Counted from the stretch's first letter, positions 1 to 9,869 are shown. The stretch is DNA of 64,000 nt from CALAGB01 sp963713965 (GCA_963713965.1 OY970217.1:1426001-1490000), one strand, 5' to 3'. Notes: generated by a model from the sequence alone, not told the origin. Numbers and translations are program-made.

Positions 1-5
1 GGGTC

Positions 6-2675
6 ATGTCACGAACCGATTTGGCGATCTACGCGGTCGCAGTCATCACGTGGGCCTCAGTAAACCTATTCTTCTGGCAGTGGTGGTTCCAGCCGGACCA
101 CATCGTTACCTGGCCCAGGTTCCTCCTGGCGACAATTGGCCTCTCCTACGATCTCACACTGATGCCCATGGTGCTGATCTTCTTCCTGTATCAGATGAAG
201 CGACCGGTCCATGTCGATCCCGAGCAGGGACTTCGCGTGGCCATGCTGACGGCGATTGTACCCTCCGCCGAGTCGATCGACGTACTGGAACTCACCGTGG
301 CGGGCATGGTGGCGGTCCGCTACCCGCATGACAACTGGGTTCTCGACGAGGGCGGCGATCCAAGGGTCAAAGACCTATGCTCCCGCTACGGGGTTCATTA
401 CTGGTCGCGCAAGGGAATCCCCGAGTTCAATCAATCCAACTGGCCATTTCAGGCCAAGACCAAATCGGGAAACTACAACTCCTGGTTCAACCAGATCGGC
501 TACCGCGACTACGAATTTGTGGTCCAACTCGACACAGACCATGTTCCGGTGCCCGAATACCTCGACGAGGTGCTTGGGTACTTCCGAGATCCCGAAGTCG
601 CCTATGTGGCCTTGCCCAGCGTCTATCGCAACCTGGAAGACTGGCCGACCCGCGGCAGCTCTGAACAGAGCCAGGTTTTCCAGGGCGTGATGCAGATGGG
701 CTACTACGGCTGGGCCAAGACGCCGATGATCATCGGCTCACACGCGGCCTATCGCGTGTCGCATCTGAAAGAAATCGGTGGATTCGGTCCCTCACGTGCC
801 GAGGATCACCTCGACACGTTGGTGCTCGCCCAGCATGGACATCGAGGCGTCTTCGTTCCTAAGGTGCTGGCCGAGGGCCTCGGGCCCCACAACCTTTCGG
901 ATTACCTGGCGCAGGAGCATCAGTGGGCATTCTCGATCGCCCAGGTACTCATCAAGTACGGACGCCAGAAGAGACTCCTCAAGGCGCGACAGCGAGCGGT
1001 GTTCCTGTTTTCCGAGCTGTGGTACAGCATCTATTCGACATCCTATTTGCTCCTGTTCGTATTGCCACTCATTGCGCTGATGGTCAATGAGCCAATCGTT
1101 CAGGTGCCGTTCATCGAGTTCCTGGAATACTCGCTACCGCTGACGTTCGTTTCAATCTCGATCCTTGCCTGGACGTACCGGCGTCACTGGCTCCGGCCCG
1201 GAACACACTTCTTCATGTCGTGGCAGGGAATTGTCCTTTCGGTGGCGCGATGGCCCATCGTGCTGATAGCCATTTTCAGCGCCGTGGTCTCGGTCGTCTT
1301 CCAACAGGGCCGCTTCAACTATTTGGTCACGCCGAAAGGCGGACGGCCTCTCTCCACGCGTACCACGCTCCACACTGTCGCTCCATTCCTGATACTCGGC
1401 TCCCTCTCGATTGGCGCGGCGATTCTGTACGCCGTGAGACGAGGCGACCCGCACGGAAACGCCGCCGGTTACGTCCTATTCGCCTTAATGAGCGCGCTCT
1501 TCAATATCTTGATTCTGATTGTCGCCGCGGTGGACTTCTACCGCGTGAACATCAAAGCGGGCGCCAGGCGAGTTCGTGTTTTCGCCAAATCAACACCCAT
1601 CCTCGGGGCGACGCTTCTGCTGGTGTTCGGCTCGTTCTTCTCAGGGTCGATTAACCGCCAGCAGACGAAAACGGCACTTCGCTCCTGGCCCACCACCAAT
1701 GCCACAGTGACCGTGGCAGCGACAAGCGTGACCGGCGGGCAACCCGTTGTGCCGGTGACGTCATGGCTGTTCGACCCAACTCGCACAGGCGTCACGTTCG
1801 GCGCCTATGATCCCTCTGGAGGACTTTCCGGCATCTCTGGAATCAATCACTATTTCATCGCCTGGAGCGACGATGCGAACGCAGGCATTCCAACTGCAAG
1901 GATTCGGCAGTCGTACGCCGACGGCCAACCTGTCCTGTTGACGATCGAACCGTGGCCGCTCGACAACCGTTCCAGCGATTCGCTCCTGGCCGACATCGCC
2001 AACGGCCAATACGATCCGGTTATTCATGAGATGGCGTCCACCCTCGGTTCAGTCCAGCAGCCGATCCTGATCCGGTTTGGACATGAGATGGACATGACGG
2101 GCCTTTATCCCTGGGCGCAGGGAGACCCAGACGCATTCATCGCGGCATATCGCCATGTGATCGACGTGGCACGAGTCGACGGCGCGTCCAATATATTGTG
2201 GGTCTGGTCGCCAGGTGGTGCGGTCGACTCTCTGAGCTTCTACCCGAGCGCTCGCTACGTCGATTACGTCGGCATTTCGGTGCTCGAATATACGCGATGG
2301 GAGCTTGAGATCGCGAAGGCGGCGGAGCCGCGTCTGCTCAGCACGCTCATCCAGGAAAAGTACGATCTGCTGGCGCCATTGGGAAAGCCGATGATTCTGG
2401 CGGAGCTCGGTATCGATCTCAATCCTACGCTGAAACAGGACCGTGTTCGGGAAATGATCTTCGCGCTGCCCAGCTTCCCGAAGATCCGGGCGGTCGTCTA
2501 CTTCAACGCTCCGAATCCCGTGAACGTCATGTCGCCAGACCAACCGGAATGGACACTCTCGACGTTTGACCTGGCCACACTCCAGGACGCCATCGCCGAA
2601 AGCCCGTGGACGGAGCAGCGGATCAGTCTGAACCAATCACCGATGACCCCGGCGGATCCGCTTGCGCCTCGATGA
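6..2675 (+). CDS. membrane GT2 glycosyltransferase fused to a GH26-like glycosidase
   Basis: This 889-residue protein joins a processive-type glycosyltransferase to a glycoside hydrolase. Two membrane segments (about 7-27 and 36-61) precede a GT2 catalytic domain (about 75-335). That domain shows the metal-binding DTDH near residue 174, an acidic AEDH at 265-268 and a QEHQW motif at 302-306, corresponding to the TED and QxxRW motifs of cellulose-synthase-like enzymes. About six further membrane segments follow to residue 555. Residues 600-875 resemble GH26 mannanase-type barrels, with RFGHEMD (E694, putative acid/base) and LAELG (E800, putative nucleophile). The family suggests polymerisation and export of a polysaccharide, with the outside domain trimming it; the substrate is not evident. 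The ATG lies at the window edge, so a longer N-terminus cannot be excluded. Confidence 0.8.
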   Translation: MSRTDLAIYAVAVITWASVNLFFWQWWFQPDHIVTWPRFLLATIGLSYDLTLMPMVLIFFLYQMKRPVHVDPEQGLRVAMLTAIVPSAESIDVLELTVAGMVAVRYPHDNWVLDEGGDPRVKDLCSRYGVHYWSRKGIPEFNQSNWPFQAKTKSGNYNSWFNQIGYRDYEFVVQLDTDHVPVPEYLDEVLGYFRDPEVAYVALPSVYRNLEDWPTRGSSEQSQVFQGVMQMGYYGWAKTPMIIGSHAAYRVSHLKEIGGFGPSRAEDHLDTLVLAQHGHRGVFVPKVLAEGLGPHNLSDYLAQEHQWAFSIAQVLIKYGRQKRLLKARQRAVFLFSELWYSIYSTSYLLLFVLPLIALMVNEPIVQVPFIEFLEYSLPLTFVSISILAWTYRRHWLRPGTHFFMSWQGIVLSVARWPIVLIAIFSAVVSVVFQQGRFNYLVTPKGGRPLSTRTTLHTVAPFLILGSLSIGAAILYAVRRGDPHGNAAGYVLFALMSALFNILILIVAAVDFYRVNIKAGARRVRVFAKSTPILGATLLLVFGSFFSGSINRQQTKTALRSWPTTNATVTVAATSVTGGQPVVPVTSWLFDPTRTGVTFGAYDPSGGLSGISGINHYFIAWSDDANAGIPTARIRQSYADGQPVLLTIEPWPLDNRSSDSLLADIANGQYDPVIHEMASTLGSVQQPILIRFGHEMDMTGLYPWAQGDPDAFIAAYRHVIDVARVDGASNILWVWSPGGAVDSLSFYPSARYVDYVGISVLEYTRWELEIAKAAEPRLLSTLIQEKYDLLAPLGKPMILAELGIDLNPTLKQDRVREMIFALPSFPKIRAVVYFNAPNPVNVMSPDQPEWTLSTFDLATLQDAIAESPWTEQRISLNQSPMTPADPLAPR

Positions 2676-2709
2676 GTGAGATTCACGGATCCAACCACAG
2701 ATGACGTGG

Positions 2710-4353
2710 CTACGGCGATGCAACGCACTGACTGGCGATGAGCTGTTGATACCGCGCCAGGGCCGGTTTGGGAGTCAGGTCTGAGCGGAACAGACCGTAG
2801 TGTCCGTAAACGTTGCCGGAGTTTGAGTTGGCGTCCCACAGATCAAACCAGGAGTAGCCGCTGATCCCCAGCGATGAGGCGTTGTCGCAGACCGCCCGCA
2901 CGAATTCTCCGAGGCGGCTCGCTTGCACCGTCTCATCTAACGTCGGATAGCCGTTTTCCAGCACGCTAATGGTGACATTCGAGCCAAGTCCAGCGTATCC
3001 GAGCGCATAGCGCGCGTCTCGCAGGTAGGACGCCATGTCTCCGTACGGGTCTCCCGTGCCAACCGGCCAGAGACCGGGGTAGACGTTGATACCCACGAAT
3101 GAGATGGCCGCCTTAAACGAATCGCCTCCCTGCTGGACGAGATCGTGCAGGAATTGAGCGTCGGCGTTCCGATCGAGCGTCGCGATATCGATACCGATTT
3201 GAGCGGTCGACCCGATCCTCGAAAGTTCGGATTTCGCGGTCGAAACGCCCAGTACAGTCGCGTCTCGGACTCCCGCGATCGGGCCATCCGACGAGTCGGA
3301 ATTTCCGCTCGCGACGTTGATCTCGTTGCCGATGACGAAGCGCGTCATCTTCGGATTCTTCCCGTATCGATCGACGACACTCCGGACAAACGACGAGAAC
3401 CCGGCATTATCCCCCTCATGACCGCTCGGAGGTGAATACTTGATCGTCAGCGTTACGGTGAAACCTGCCCCAGTGTAGGTCTTCACGTCCTGGTCCAGTG
3501 CCTGCGGGTCATACCAGCTCCATGCCGTGTACAGGTGGACGTTCAACGGCGCGTCGCCGCGGAGCTGGTTGAGACTCTGGACGACCTTTCCGCTCGAAGG
3601 TGGCGCGACATAGCCAAGCTCGCCGTTTCCGCCACCTGGATAGACGCCGAAGAGCACGCCGCCCGAGGCTGGTTTGGCCTTTAGACGTTGGTCCGTCGCG
3701 GTAACGTTCGTACCCGATTTGTTGTTCAACACCTCGTCACCAAGCAAGGTCAGTTCGACCTCATATTGCGTTCCCGCAAACTCGGAATGGTGTTCGAACC
3801 TGGCGCGTTCGAAATACTGGACGACCAGTCCGGTAGCCGGGTCTTGAAATTCCTCGCTAATCGGGTATCCGAAGAGCGCAACCGATTCTCGCATCGATAC
3901 ACCCGGGTCCCCGAACTCGACACCGCTCTGACCCCAGTAGGCGCGGAAGCTCCCGCAAACCTGATGGCCCGTCTCCGCGAAGAACGTGCACTCATCAGGT
4001 GAAGTGGTGCCGGCTGAGATCGGTTGAAACGCCGCTGAGTTCATCACTCCACTCGATTGCGCGCTGTCAGCTCCGAGACGGCCGAGTTCCACCTGATAGG
4101 GAGTACCCGCATTTTCTGCGTGATTCTCGAATCGCTGTCGCTCGAAGTATTGAACGAGGAAACCGCCCTCATTCATAGAACCGCTGACGGCGTATCCAAA
4201 ATTGGAAAGGCCACCTGAAGCGAGATAAAACTCCTGGAATTCCGGGACGACGTCGAAACCAGTTGGCGCCGCACTCGCTCCGACTCCTGTGAACAGCACG
4301 GCGAATCCAACGGCCACGGCAAGAAGGACGTTGGCGACTCGTTGCGGAATCAC
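2710..4353 (-). CDS. secreted glycosidase with two QYFERxRFE-type repeats
   Basis: Predicted exported protein of about 547 residues. I chose the GTG at 4353 because GGGAG lies 7 nt upstream and a compact signal peptide (VANVLLAVAVGFAVLFTG, cut near ASA) follows directly; a TTG at 4395 would add 14 residues. After the signal peptide come two copies of a module with the core VQYFERxRFExH, common in Chloroflexota secreted proteins and probably a wall or sugar-binding module. The C-terminal half looks like a clan-A TIM-barrel glycosidase: GNEIN (E344, putative acid/base) and VLENGYP (E466, putative nucleophile). The gene converges on the GT2-GH26 gene with a 34 bp gap, suggesting work on the same polysaccharide, though this is inference. 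The substrate is unknown. Confidence 0.7.
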   Translation of the reverse strand: MIPQRVANVLLAVAVGFAVLFTGVGASAAPTGFDVVPEFQEFYLASGGLSNFGYAVSGSMNEGGFLVQYFERQRFENHAENAGTPYQVELGRLGADSAQSSGVMNSAAFQPISAGTTSPDECTFFAETGHQVCGSFRAYWGQSGVEFGDPGVSMRESVALFGYPISEEFQDPATGLVVQYFERARFEHHSEFAGTQYEVELTLLGDEVLNNKSGTNVTATDQRLKAKPASGGVLFGVYPGGGNGELGYVAPPSSGKVVQSLNQLRGDAPLNVHLYTAWSWYDPQALDQDVKTYTGAGFTVTLTIKYSPPSGHEGDNAGFSSFVRSVVDRYGKNPKMTRFVIGNEINVASGNSDSSDGPIAGVRDATVLGVSTAKSELSRIGSTAQIGIDIATLDRNADAQFLHDLVQQGGDSFKAAISFVGINVYPGLWPVGTGDPYGDMASYLRDARYALGYAGLGSNVTISVLENGYPTLDETVQASRLGEFVRAVCDNASSLGISGYSWFDLWDANSNSGNVYGHYGLFRSDLTPKPALARYQQLIASQCVASP

Positions 4354-4849
4354 GGATCTGCTCCCTGCGTTGCTGAATGGCAATCTCCGCCGCAAGTCGC
4401 AAGAACCGTCAACCAGACGACGCCTACTGCTGGCAGCCTGGCGATCTCTCAGAGATCCACGGCTTTGCGTCCCCGCCTCGCAACGGGTTTGCCCTTTTCA
4501 GCTACTTCTAGCGTAATGCTAATAGTACGTTTAGAAATCCCCTACGGCGCCCGACTTTGTCACGTTCCGAATGGCTAGGACACCGGTACTAGCGGTTCAT
4601 GTTCGAATGATTCGCCGTCGATGAGAGAGCGGAACGAGACGCGATCGTCGACATCGCGGCGAAGGAGTTGATCCGACGTTGTTGCTTCCCACGAGCTGAT
4701 TCGGTAAAGATGTTGGATCGCAAGGGGTTTACACGGTGTGGCCCGATTCGTCAACTCGGGAGTATCACCGGTCTCCGTGTGATCGGTGCCTGCGTCACCT
4801 GCGCCGTTGATCGAGAATCAAAGTCGAATATGAAGGTGGGAATCAACAA
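4354..4849. other. intergenic region between divergent genes
   Basis: About 500 bp between the divergent secreted glycosidase (left) and sugar kinase (right), so it should hold both promoters. Small open frames here, such as 4668-4859, have no convincing ribosome-binding site or recognisable product. I see no clear promoter, operator or RNA structure. Confidence 0.4.
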
Positions 4850-6361
4850 TTGTCCGTAACTGGCAGCAGATCAGGGTCCTCGGGGATCACGCCTCCACTG
4901 ATCTTGGCGCTCGACATCGGAAGTTCGTCGGCGCGAGCCGCGCTGGTTGACGGCGCCGGCAAACGCGTGCCCGGTTCGCTGATCCATTCCGGCTATCAAC
5001 AGGACACCATCTCGTCCGAGCATGGGTCACTTGACCCGCATGATCTAACCAGGGTCGTCGAATCGTTGATTGACCAGGTGCTCGCGTTGCTGGGGGGCAA
5101 TGGGGCTGAGATCGCGGCCGTCGGCATCTCGACCTTCTGGCACAGCCTGATGGGAATCGACGCAGACGACAAGCCCGTCACCCGAGTACTGATGTGGTCG
5201 GACGTGCGTGCGTCTAGCCAGTGCCATGCCTTCGAAGTGGCGCTCGATCCAGACGCTTATCGACGCCGCACGGGCACACCGGTGCATCCGAGCTACCCCG
5301 CTCTCAAGCTCTTTTGGCTACGCAACGAAGAGCCGGAACGGTTCGCGCGGGCGCGTCGCTGGCTCTCTTTCGGCGAGTACCTGCTGCGAATGTGGTGTGG
5401 CGCTGACAACGTCTCGATTTCCATGGCCTCCGCGACCGGCATGTTCGATCAAACACGACTGGAGTGGGATCAACCAACCTTGCAGGTGCTTGGGATCGGA
5501 GCTGAGCAACTCTCACGTGTGAGCGACGATCCAGCCAAAGCGTTACGTCCGACGTATACGGAGCGCTGGCCCGCTCTCAAGCGAGCCAGGTGGTTTCCGG
5601 CATTGGGAGACGGCGCCTGTGCCAACGTCGGATCGGGCGCAATCGGACGCGAGTGCATCGCACTTTCGCTTGGCACGAGCGGCGCCATGCGCATGTTGTG
5701 GGAAGGTGATCCAGTTGTCCCGCCCGATGGGCTCTGGCTCTACCGTCTCGACAGTCGACGGGTCCTACTAGGCGGTGCGTTGAGCGAAGGAGGCAATCTG
5801 TGGCAGTGGATCAGCGAGCGGTTCGTTTTGCCTGAAGAGCGCGATCTGGCCACCGCGATCGCGGCCATCCCGCCGGACAGCCACGGCCTGACCTGGCTTC
5901 CATTTCTGGCGGGAGAGCGGAGTGTTGGCTGGTCTCCGGAAGCACATGGCGTGATCAGCGGACTCACACTCCACACCACGTCAAACGAGATCCTTCGCTC
6001 CGGTCTGGAAGCCATCGCCTATCGATTTGGGCTAATCGCCGAACGTCTACGAGGCTACGTCGCGGAGGATCACGTGGTGATCGGCAGCGGCAACGCGCTA
6101 GTGAATGACCGGAACTGGCCGCAGATCGTGTGCGACGTCATCGGCAATGAGCTGATCGAATCGCTGGAGCCAGAGGCATCGCTGCGGGGAGCGGCGCTGG
6201 TTGCTCTCGAACGCATCGGTGCCATCGACCGGCTCGATGAGACCGCCGCCGATATCCTCGAGGGCGCCAAACGATTCATCCCGGACGCAGAGCGCCACGC
6301 CATCTACCTCAAGGGCTTGGCGCGGCAACAGGAGTTGTATAGGAAGTTGTTGGGAGGATAG
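4850..6361 (+). CDS. FGGY-family carbohydrate kinase (gluconokinase/xylulokinase-like)
   Basis: A 503-residue kinase of the FGGY family, which phosphorylates open-chain sugars or polyols with ATP in the cytoplasm. The N-terminal phosphate-binding segment is LALDIGSSSARAALVD (about 19-34). The second-lobe motif ALSLGTSGAMR lies near residue 268 and GSGNALVNDRNWPQI near 408, where family members bind ATP. Length matches the family (about 490-520). The start is a TTG at 4850 with AAGGTGGG 9 nt upstream; no in-frame ATG keeps the full N-terminal lobe. The gluconokinase/xylulokinase split cannot be made by eye. The gene stands alone, and its 3' end abuts a repeat element that separates it from the convergent sodA. 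Confidence 0.85.
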   Translation: MSVTGSRSGSSGITPPLILALDIGSSSARAALVDGAGKRVPGSLIHSGYQQDTISSEHGSLDPHDLTRVVESLIDQVLALLGGNGAEIAAVGISTFWHSLMGIDADDKPVTRVLMWSDVRASSQCHAFEVALDPDAYRRRTGTPVHPSYPALKLFWLRNEEPERFARARRWLSFGEYLLRMWCGADNVSISMASATGMFDQTRLEWDQPTLQVLGIGAEQLSRVSDDPAKALRPTYTERWPALKRARWFPALGDGACANVGSGAIGRECIALSLGTSGAMRMLWEGDPVVPPDGLWLYRLDSRRVLLGGALSEGGNLWQWISERFVLPEERDLATAIAAIPPDSHGLTWLPFLAGERSVGWSPEAHGVISGLTLHTTSNEILRSGLEAIAYRFGLIAERLRGYVAEDHVVIGSGNALVNDRNWPQIVCDVIGNELIESLEPEASLRGAALVALERIGAIDRLDETAADILEGAKRFIPDAERHAIYLKGLARQQELYRKLLGG

Positions 6362-6363
6362 CG

Positions 6364-6514
6364 GCCCTCATCCCCTGACCGGTCCATCCCACTTACTCCC
6401 TTCCCAATGAAGGGAGAACCATCTCCCGTCCGAACGGGAGATGGGGAACCACGCTCAACGTTGGTTCTCCGTCTCCCCTCTCCCAAAATTGGGAGAGGGG
6501 CCGGGGGTGAGGGC
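6364..6514. repeat. MITE-like palindromic repeat, copy A
   Basis: A 151 bp element bounded by GCCCTCA and its complement TGAGGGC, with several nested hairpins (CTCCCTTCCC/GAAGGGAG, CATCTCCCGT/ACGGGAGATG and CCCCTCTCCCAA/TTGGGAGAGGGG). A clearly related copy lies at 36354-36513 between eCIS genes. No coding capacity is seen. It sits between the convergent kinase and sodA genes, where its GC-rich stems could also end transcription from both sides. Confidence 0.75.
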
Positions 6515-6522
6515 TTCTACAC

Positions 6523-7134
6523 TTAGCCCTTGGCGGCTGAGAAGCGCTTGGCGACTTCGTCCCAATTGACGACGTTCCACCAGGCGGAGATGTAGTCTGG
6601 CCTGCGGTTCTGGTAGTTCAGGTAGTAGGCGTGCTCCCAGACGTCCAGACCCATGATCGGGGTCTTGCCCTCCATGTACGGGCTGTCCTGGTTCGCCGTG
6701 CTCATCACTTCCAAATTGCCGTTGTTCACCACGAGCCAGGCCCAGCCACTACCGAAGCGACCAGCACCAGCCTTGGAGAAGACGTCCTTGAACGCGTCGA
6801 AACTGCCGAAGGCAGAGTTAATGGCATTGGCCAGATCGCCGCTCGGCTCTCCGCCACCACCCTTCTTCATAATCTGCCAGAACATCGAGTGGTTGGCGTG
6901 TCCGCCACCATTGTTGCGTACGGCCGTCTTGATCGAGTCCGGCACACGATCGATGTTCTTCAGCAGGTCCTCGATGCTCATGCTGGCCAGATCATCGTGG
7001 CCATCGAGCGCGGCATTCACGTTATTGACGTAGGCCCCATGGTGCTTGTCGTGATGGATTTCCATGGTGCGCGCGTCGATCGTCGGCTCAAGCGCGTCAA
7101 ACGGATACGGAAGTGGGGGCAACTGATAGGCCAT
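6523..7134 (-). CDS. sodA: superoxide dismutase, Mn type
   Basis: A 203-residue superoxide dismutase that converts superoxide to hydrogen peroxide and oxygen, probably in the cytoplasm because no signal peptide is present. The four metal ligands are visible: H27, H82 (in GGGHANHSMFW), D164 and H168 (in GLDVWEHAYY). The outer-sphere pattern, Gly in GGHANH and Gln in ANQDSP near residue 149, is that of manganese rather than iron enzymes, although cambialistic behaviour cannot be excluded. The start is supported by a near-perfect AAGGAGGG Shine-Dalgarno. Monocistronic; it converges on the sugar kinase across a palindromic repeat. Confidence 0.95.
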   Translation of the reverse strand: MAYQLPPLPYPFDALEPTIDARTMEIHHDKHHGAYVNNVNAALDGHDDLASMSIEDLLKNIDRVPDSIKTAVRNNGGGHANHSMFWQIMKKGGGGEPSGDLANAINSAFGSFDAFKDVFSKAGAGRFGSGWAWLVVNNGNLEVMSTANQDSPYMEGKTPIMGLDVWEHAYYLNYQNRRPDYISAWWNVVNWDEVAKRFSAAKG

Positions 7135-7567
7135 GAACTATCCCTCCTTGTTGGATTTACTTCTGCCGAACCAACACGTGCGCGGCCCGGCGTTACCTCG
7201 ACCGATTCCTGCGGGTGCATACACGGCGAAGGTAGACGGTTCTCCAGTGGTCACATTATCACATTCACCGCTGAAGAACTCATCTTCTGTCTTTAGGTCA
7301 AGATGACCCAGAGCCAGAAGTCCCACAAGCTGACGTTCGTGGCAAGTTCCGACGAGAGATCGCCGGTTCCTAATCTTGCACAACGCGGAGCAGACCCAAA
7401 TGCTTCCCGAGCATTCGTGCGTCGTCTCACGGCTTCTGCCGCGTCAATCGCCAACTGCCTGGCGTTCGCTCCGTTCGAACGTCGTCGTGATTCCACGGAA
7501 CGACAAGCAGCAGGAATTGGGCCACCATGAGAGATGCTGGCTCGTATCCGTTCCGAGGATCGTCTAC
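7135..7567. other. intergenic region upstream of sodA
   Basis: About 430 bp separating sodA from the 157-residue gene that also points left. It must carry the sodA promoter, but I could not pick a convincing -10/-35 pair or a metal-regulator box. Open frames across it look random. Confidence 0.35.
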
Positions 7568-8041
7568 TCAGCGGGCACGATGATCCTTGGGGTCGCCCGG
7601 CGTGACGATCGGGTTAATCTCGATCGAGCCGTCATCAGCTCTCGACCACGTCCGCACTCCGGCGTAAGAGACGCCATGCGCATCCAGCAGCCGGATCGCC
7701 TCCTGCTCGTTTCCTGGTGGCACGTAGACGAAGAAGTGCTGCACGCCTGACGTCGTTTTGTGGTCGCATGCCGCGGATGCGCGGGCCCATCGCTCGACTA
7801 TCAACGGATCCACGCTCGTCTCGATCTCGCCAATCTCCCGAATCTCGCCCGTACCGTCGATGATGACGATGTCGGGATATTCTGTGCCGAGCGGAGCCGG
7901 CACCCCACGCCGGTGAGTCGATTGATTCGTCAGCGTAACGTAATCGGACGGCCAATCCGCTTGCCCTGGAAAGGGGAAGCGATTCGCGGCAATCTGCCGC
8001 ACGGCGAGGTCGTGTGCCTCGGACGTGGGATTATTGGTCAT
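7568..8041 (-). CDS. hypothetical protein with PD-(D/E)xK-nuclease-like signature
   Basis: A 157-residue cytoplasmic protein that I cannot name. The central segment reads YPDIVIID, then 7 residues later IGEIET, followed by a conserved-looking HFFVYVPPG strand. The PD...ExE spacing resembles PD-(D/E)xK nuclease folds, with the usual lysine replaced, so this is a weak structural hint only. The start has an AGGGA ribosome-binding site (GGAGGGAA) about 4 nt upstream. It lies 36 bp downstream of the amidase gene on the same strand, so the two are probably co-transcribed. No toxin, methylase or restriction partner is adjacent. Confidence 0.6.
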   Translation of the reverse strand: MTNNPTSEAHDLAVRQIAANRFPFPGQADWPSDYVTLTNQSTHRRGVPAPLGTEYPDIVIIDGTGEIREIGEIETSVDPLIVERWARASAACDHKTTSGVQHFFVYVPPGNEQEAIRLLDAHGVSYAGVRTWSRADDGSIEINPIVTPGDPKDHRAR

Positions 8042-8077
8042 CGATTCCCTCCATACTCGGTGACGAGTCGAGCCGGC

Positions 8078-9712
8078 CTAGGGCATACCACCGGGCCACG
8101 GTCCCCACGCTTCGACCGCCGCGGCGGCACGCAGCACCGTCTCCTCGTCCCATGGTCGTCCCACGATCTGCATCGCCAGCGGCAGACGCGCCTCGCCCAG
8201 TCCGATTGGTAACGTGATCGCCGGCCAGCCAAGCGAGTTGAAAATACCGGTGAACCAAGTGTTGCGCGGTTGCTGCTCAAGCGGTGGCGCGCCATACGGC
8301 ATGGTTGGCGTGCTCAGCAGGTCAACCTGTCTGAAGATGCGGTTCACCTCGCTCCGAATCCGGCCACGAGCCTGCTCCGCCCGCACGAGCGCATTTGGTC
8401 CGTAGGCGTACGAGGAGATGAGACGCTGTCGTGCGAACTCGCCGTAGTCATCGGCGCGGTCGCGCAGCATCGGCTCGTGAAAAGCGGTCGCCTCCATGGC
8501 AATGATGCAGGAATTGAGCGCTCGCAGGTTATGCAGCTCCGGCAGGTCGAGTGTAATCAGATTGGCGCCCGCATCCTCAAGTGCGCGCAAGCCGCCACGC
8601 CATGCCTGAAGCACCTCATCGGTCGCCAATGGCTCTCCCGAGCCGTCATCTCCCAGCACGCCAATCTTGAGTCCCTTGACGCCCCGTTCGATGGCCGCCA
8701 CGTAGTCCGGCACCGGCACATTGCGAGTGCGAAGATCTCGTACGTCATGCCCGGCGAGTACCGTCTGCATGATCGCCGTGTCCCGCACTGAGCGCGTCAT
8801 CGGCCCGACGTGATCGAGCGACCAGGAGAGGGTCACCGCACCGTGAAGGCTGTTGCGACCGAACGTTGGTTTGAGACCGACGATTCCGCACAGCGCGGCC
8901 GGCATGCGGATCGATCCGCCGGTGTCGGAACCGAGCGCGCCGAAGATCAGCCCGTCAGCGACGGCCGCTCCCGATCCGCTGCTGGAACCGCCGGTGTCGT
9001 GATCGCGGTTCCAGGGGTTGTGTGTCGGACCGTAGTGGGCATTATTGGAGGCCGGCGAGTAAGCGAACTCCGACATGCGTGTCTTGCCAACGATGATCGC
9101 GCCTGCCGCTTTCAGCCGTTCGACCACCGCGGCGTCGAAGTCGGTTTGCCAGCCGGCCAGGATCTTCGACCCAGCAGTGGTGACCGTCCCGTTCATCGCG
9201 AAGAGGTCCTTCACCGCGATAGGCACACCGTGCAGTGGTCCGCGATAGCGTCCCGATGCGATCTCCGCCTCGGCGGCTTTGGCAGCCGCTCGAGCGCTGT
9301 CGGCGAGCACACACTGGAACGCATTCAACTTTGGATCTCGCTCTTCGATACGTGAAAGCGCAGCCTCAGTCAACTCAACCGGCGAGATCTCGCGTCGTTC
9401 GATGCGCGGCGCGACGCCTGAGATGGTCGGGTGACCAACCTCACGCTCGAGCGGCAACCGATCTTTGGCATCATCCTGCAACGGATTGAACGGAGACGCA
9501 GGAACGCGTTCCTCTTCGCCCCAGACTCCCAGGTAATCGGGAATGAGGTCGACGGGGGTGCCGGAGAAGATCTCCTCGCAGATCATGATGTTGCGCAAAA
9601 AACCCTTGGCCGCTATGCCGTCGAGGTCCTCATCGTTCACCTTGATCCCCGCCGCGCGCAGGTTGGCGCGTAGACGGTCGACGACCTTGCCCTGGTCGAG
9701 ATGATCGGTCAT
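8078..9712 (-). CDS. amidase-signature family hydrolase
   Basis: A 544-residue amidase of the signature family, which hydrolyses carboxamides using a Ser-cisSer-Lys triad. The lysine is K168 in GVPIAVKDLF, the middle serines lie in GGSSSGSG (243-247), and the nucleophile is in the GSDTGGSIR motif shortly after. Residues 1-80 form an N-terminal helical extension seen in stand-alone amidases rather than GatA. No gatB or gatC is nearby, so a role in tRNA amidation is unlikely; the substrate is unknown. An upstream in-frame start at 9823 exists, but MTDHLDQG at 9712 has GGGGACGAG just before it and better matches family N-termini. Divergent from the first LAL regulator. Confidence 0.85.
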   Translation of the reverse strand: MTDHLDQGKVVDRLRANLRAAGIKVNDEDLDGIAAKGFLRNIMICEEIFSGTPVDLIPDYLGVWGEEERVPASPFNPLQDDAKDRLPLEREVGHPTISGVAPRIERREISPVELTEAALSRIEERDPKLNAFQCVLADSARAAAKAAEAEIASGRYRGPLHGVPIAVKDLFAMNGTVTTAGSKILAGWQTDFDAAVVERLKAAGAIIVGKTRMSEFAYSPASNNAHYGPTHNPWNRDHDTGGSSSGSGAAVADGLIFGALGSDTGGSIRMPAALCGIVGLKPTFGRNSLHGAVTLSWSLDHVGPMTRSVRDTAIMQTVLAGHDVRDLRTRNVPVPDYVAAIERGVKGLKIGVLGDDGSGEPLATDEVLQAWRGGLRALEDAGANLITLDLPELHNLRALNSCIIAMEATAFHEPMLRDRADDYGEFARQRLISSYAYGPNALVRAEQARGRIRSEVNRIFRQVDLLSTPTMPYGAPPLEQQPRNTWFTGIFNSLGWPAITLPIGLGEARLPLAMQIVGRPWDEETVLRAAAAVEAWGPWPGGMP

Positions 9713-9869
9713 TTCTCGTCCCCAATTCGTGACGCGCTTTGCGGCCGCAGTGATCCGCGGTCGACGGCCGCCGGTTGGCAGGCGTATGACGTTTGTAGCA
9801 TTGCGTGAAGTGCGCGGCAACACGACGGTATCAGGGTCCTCCCTATCGTGCAGGCGATGCCGACGTGTG

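Noticed and set aside
4668..4859. 63-codon plus-strand open frame before the sugar kinase
   Set aside because: Overlaps the kinase start, has no convincing ribosome-binding site and resembles nothing known.
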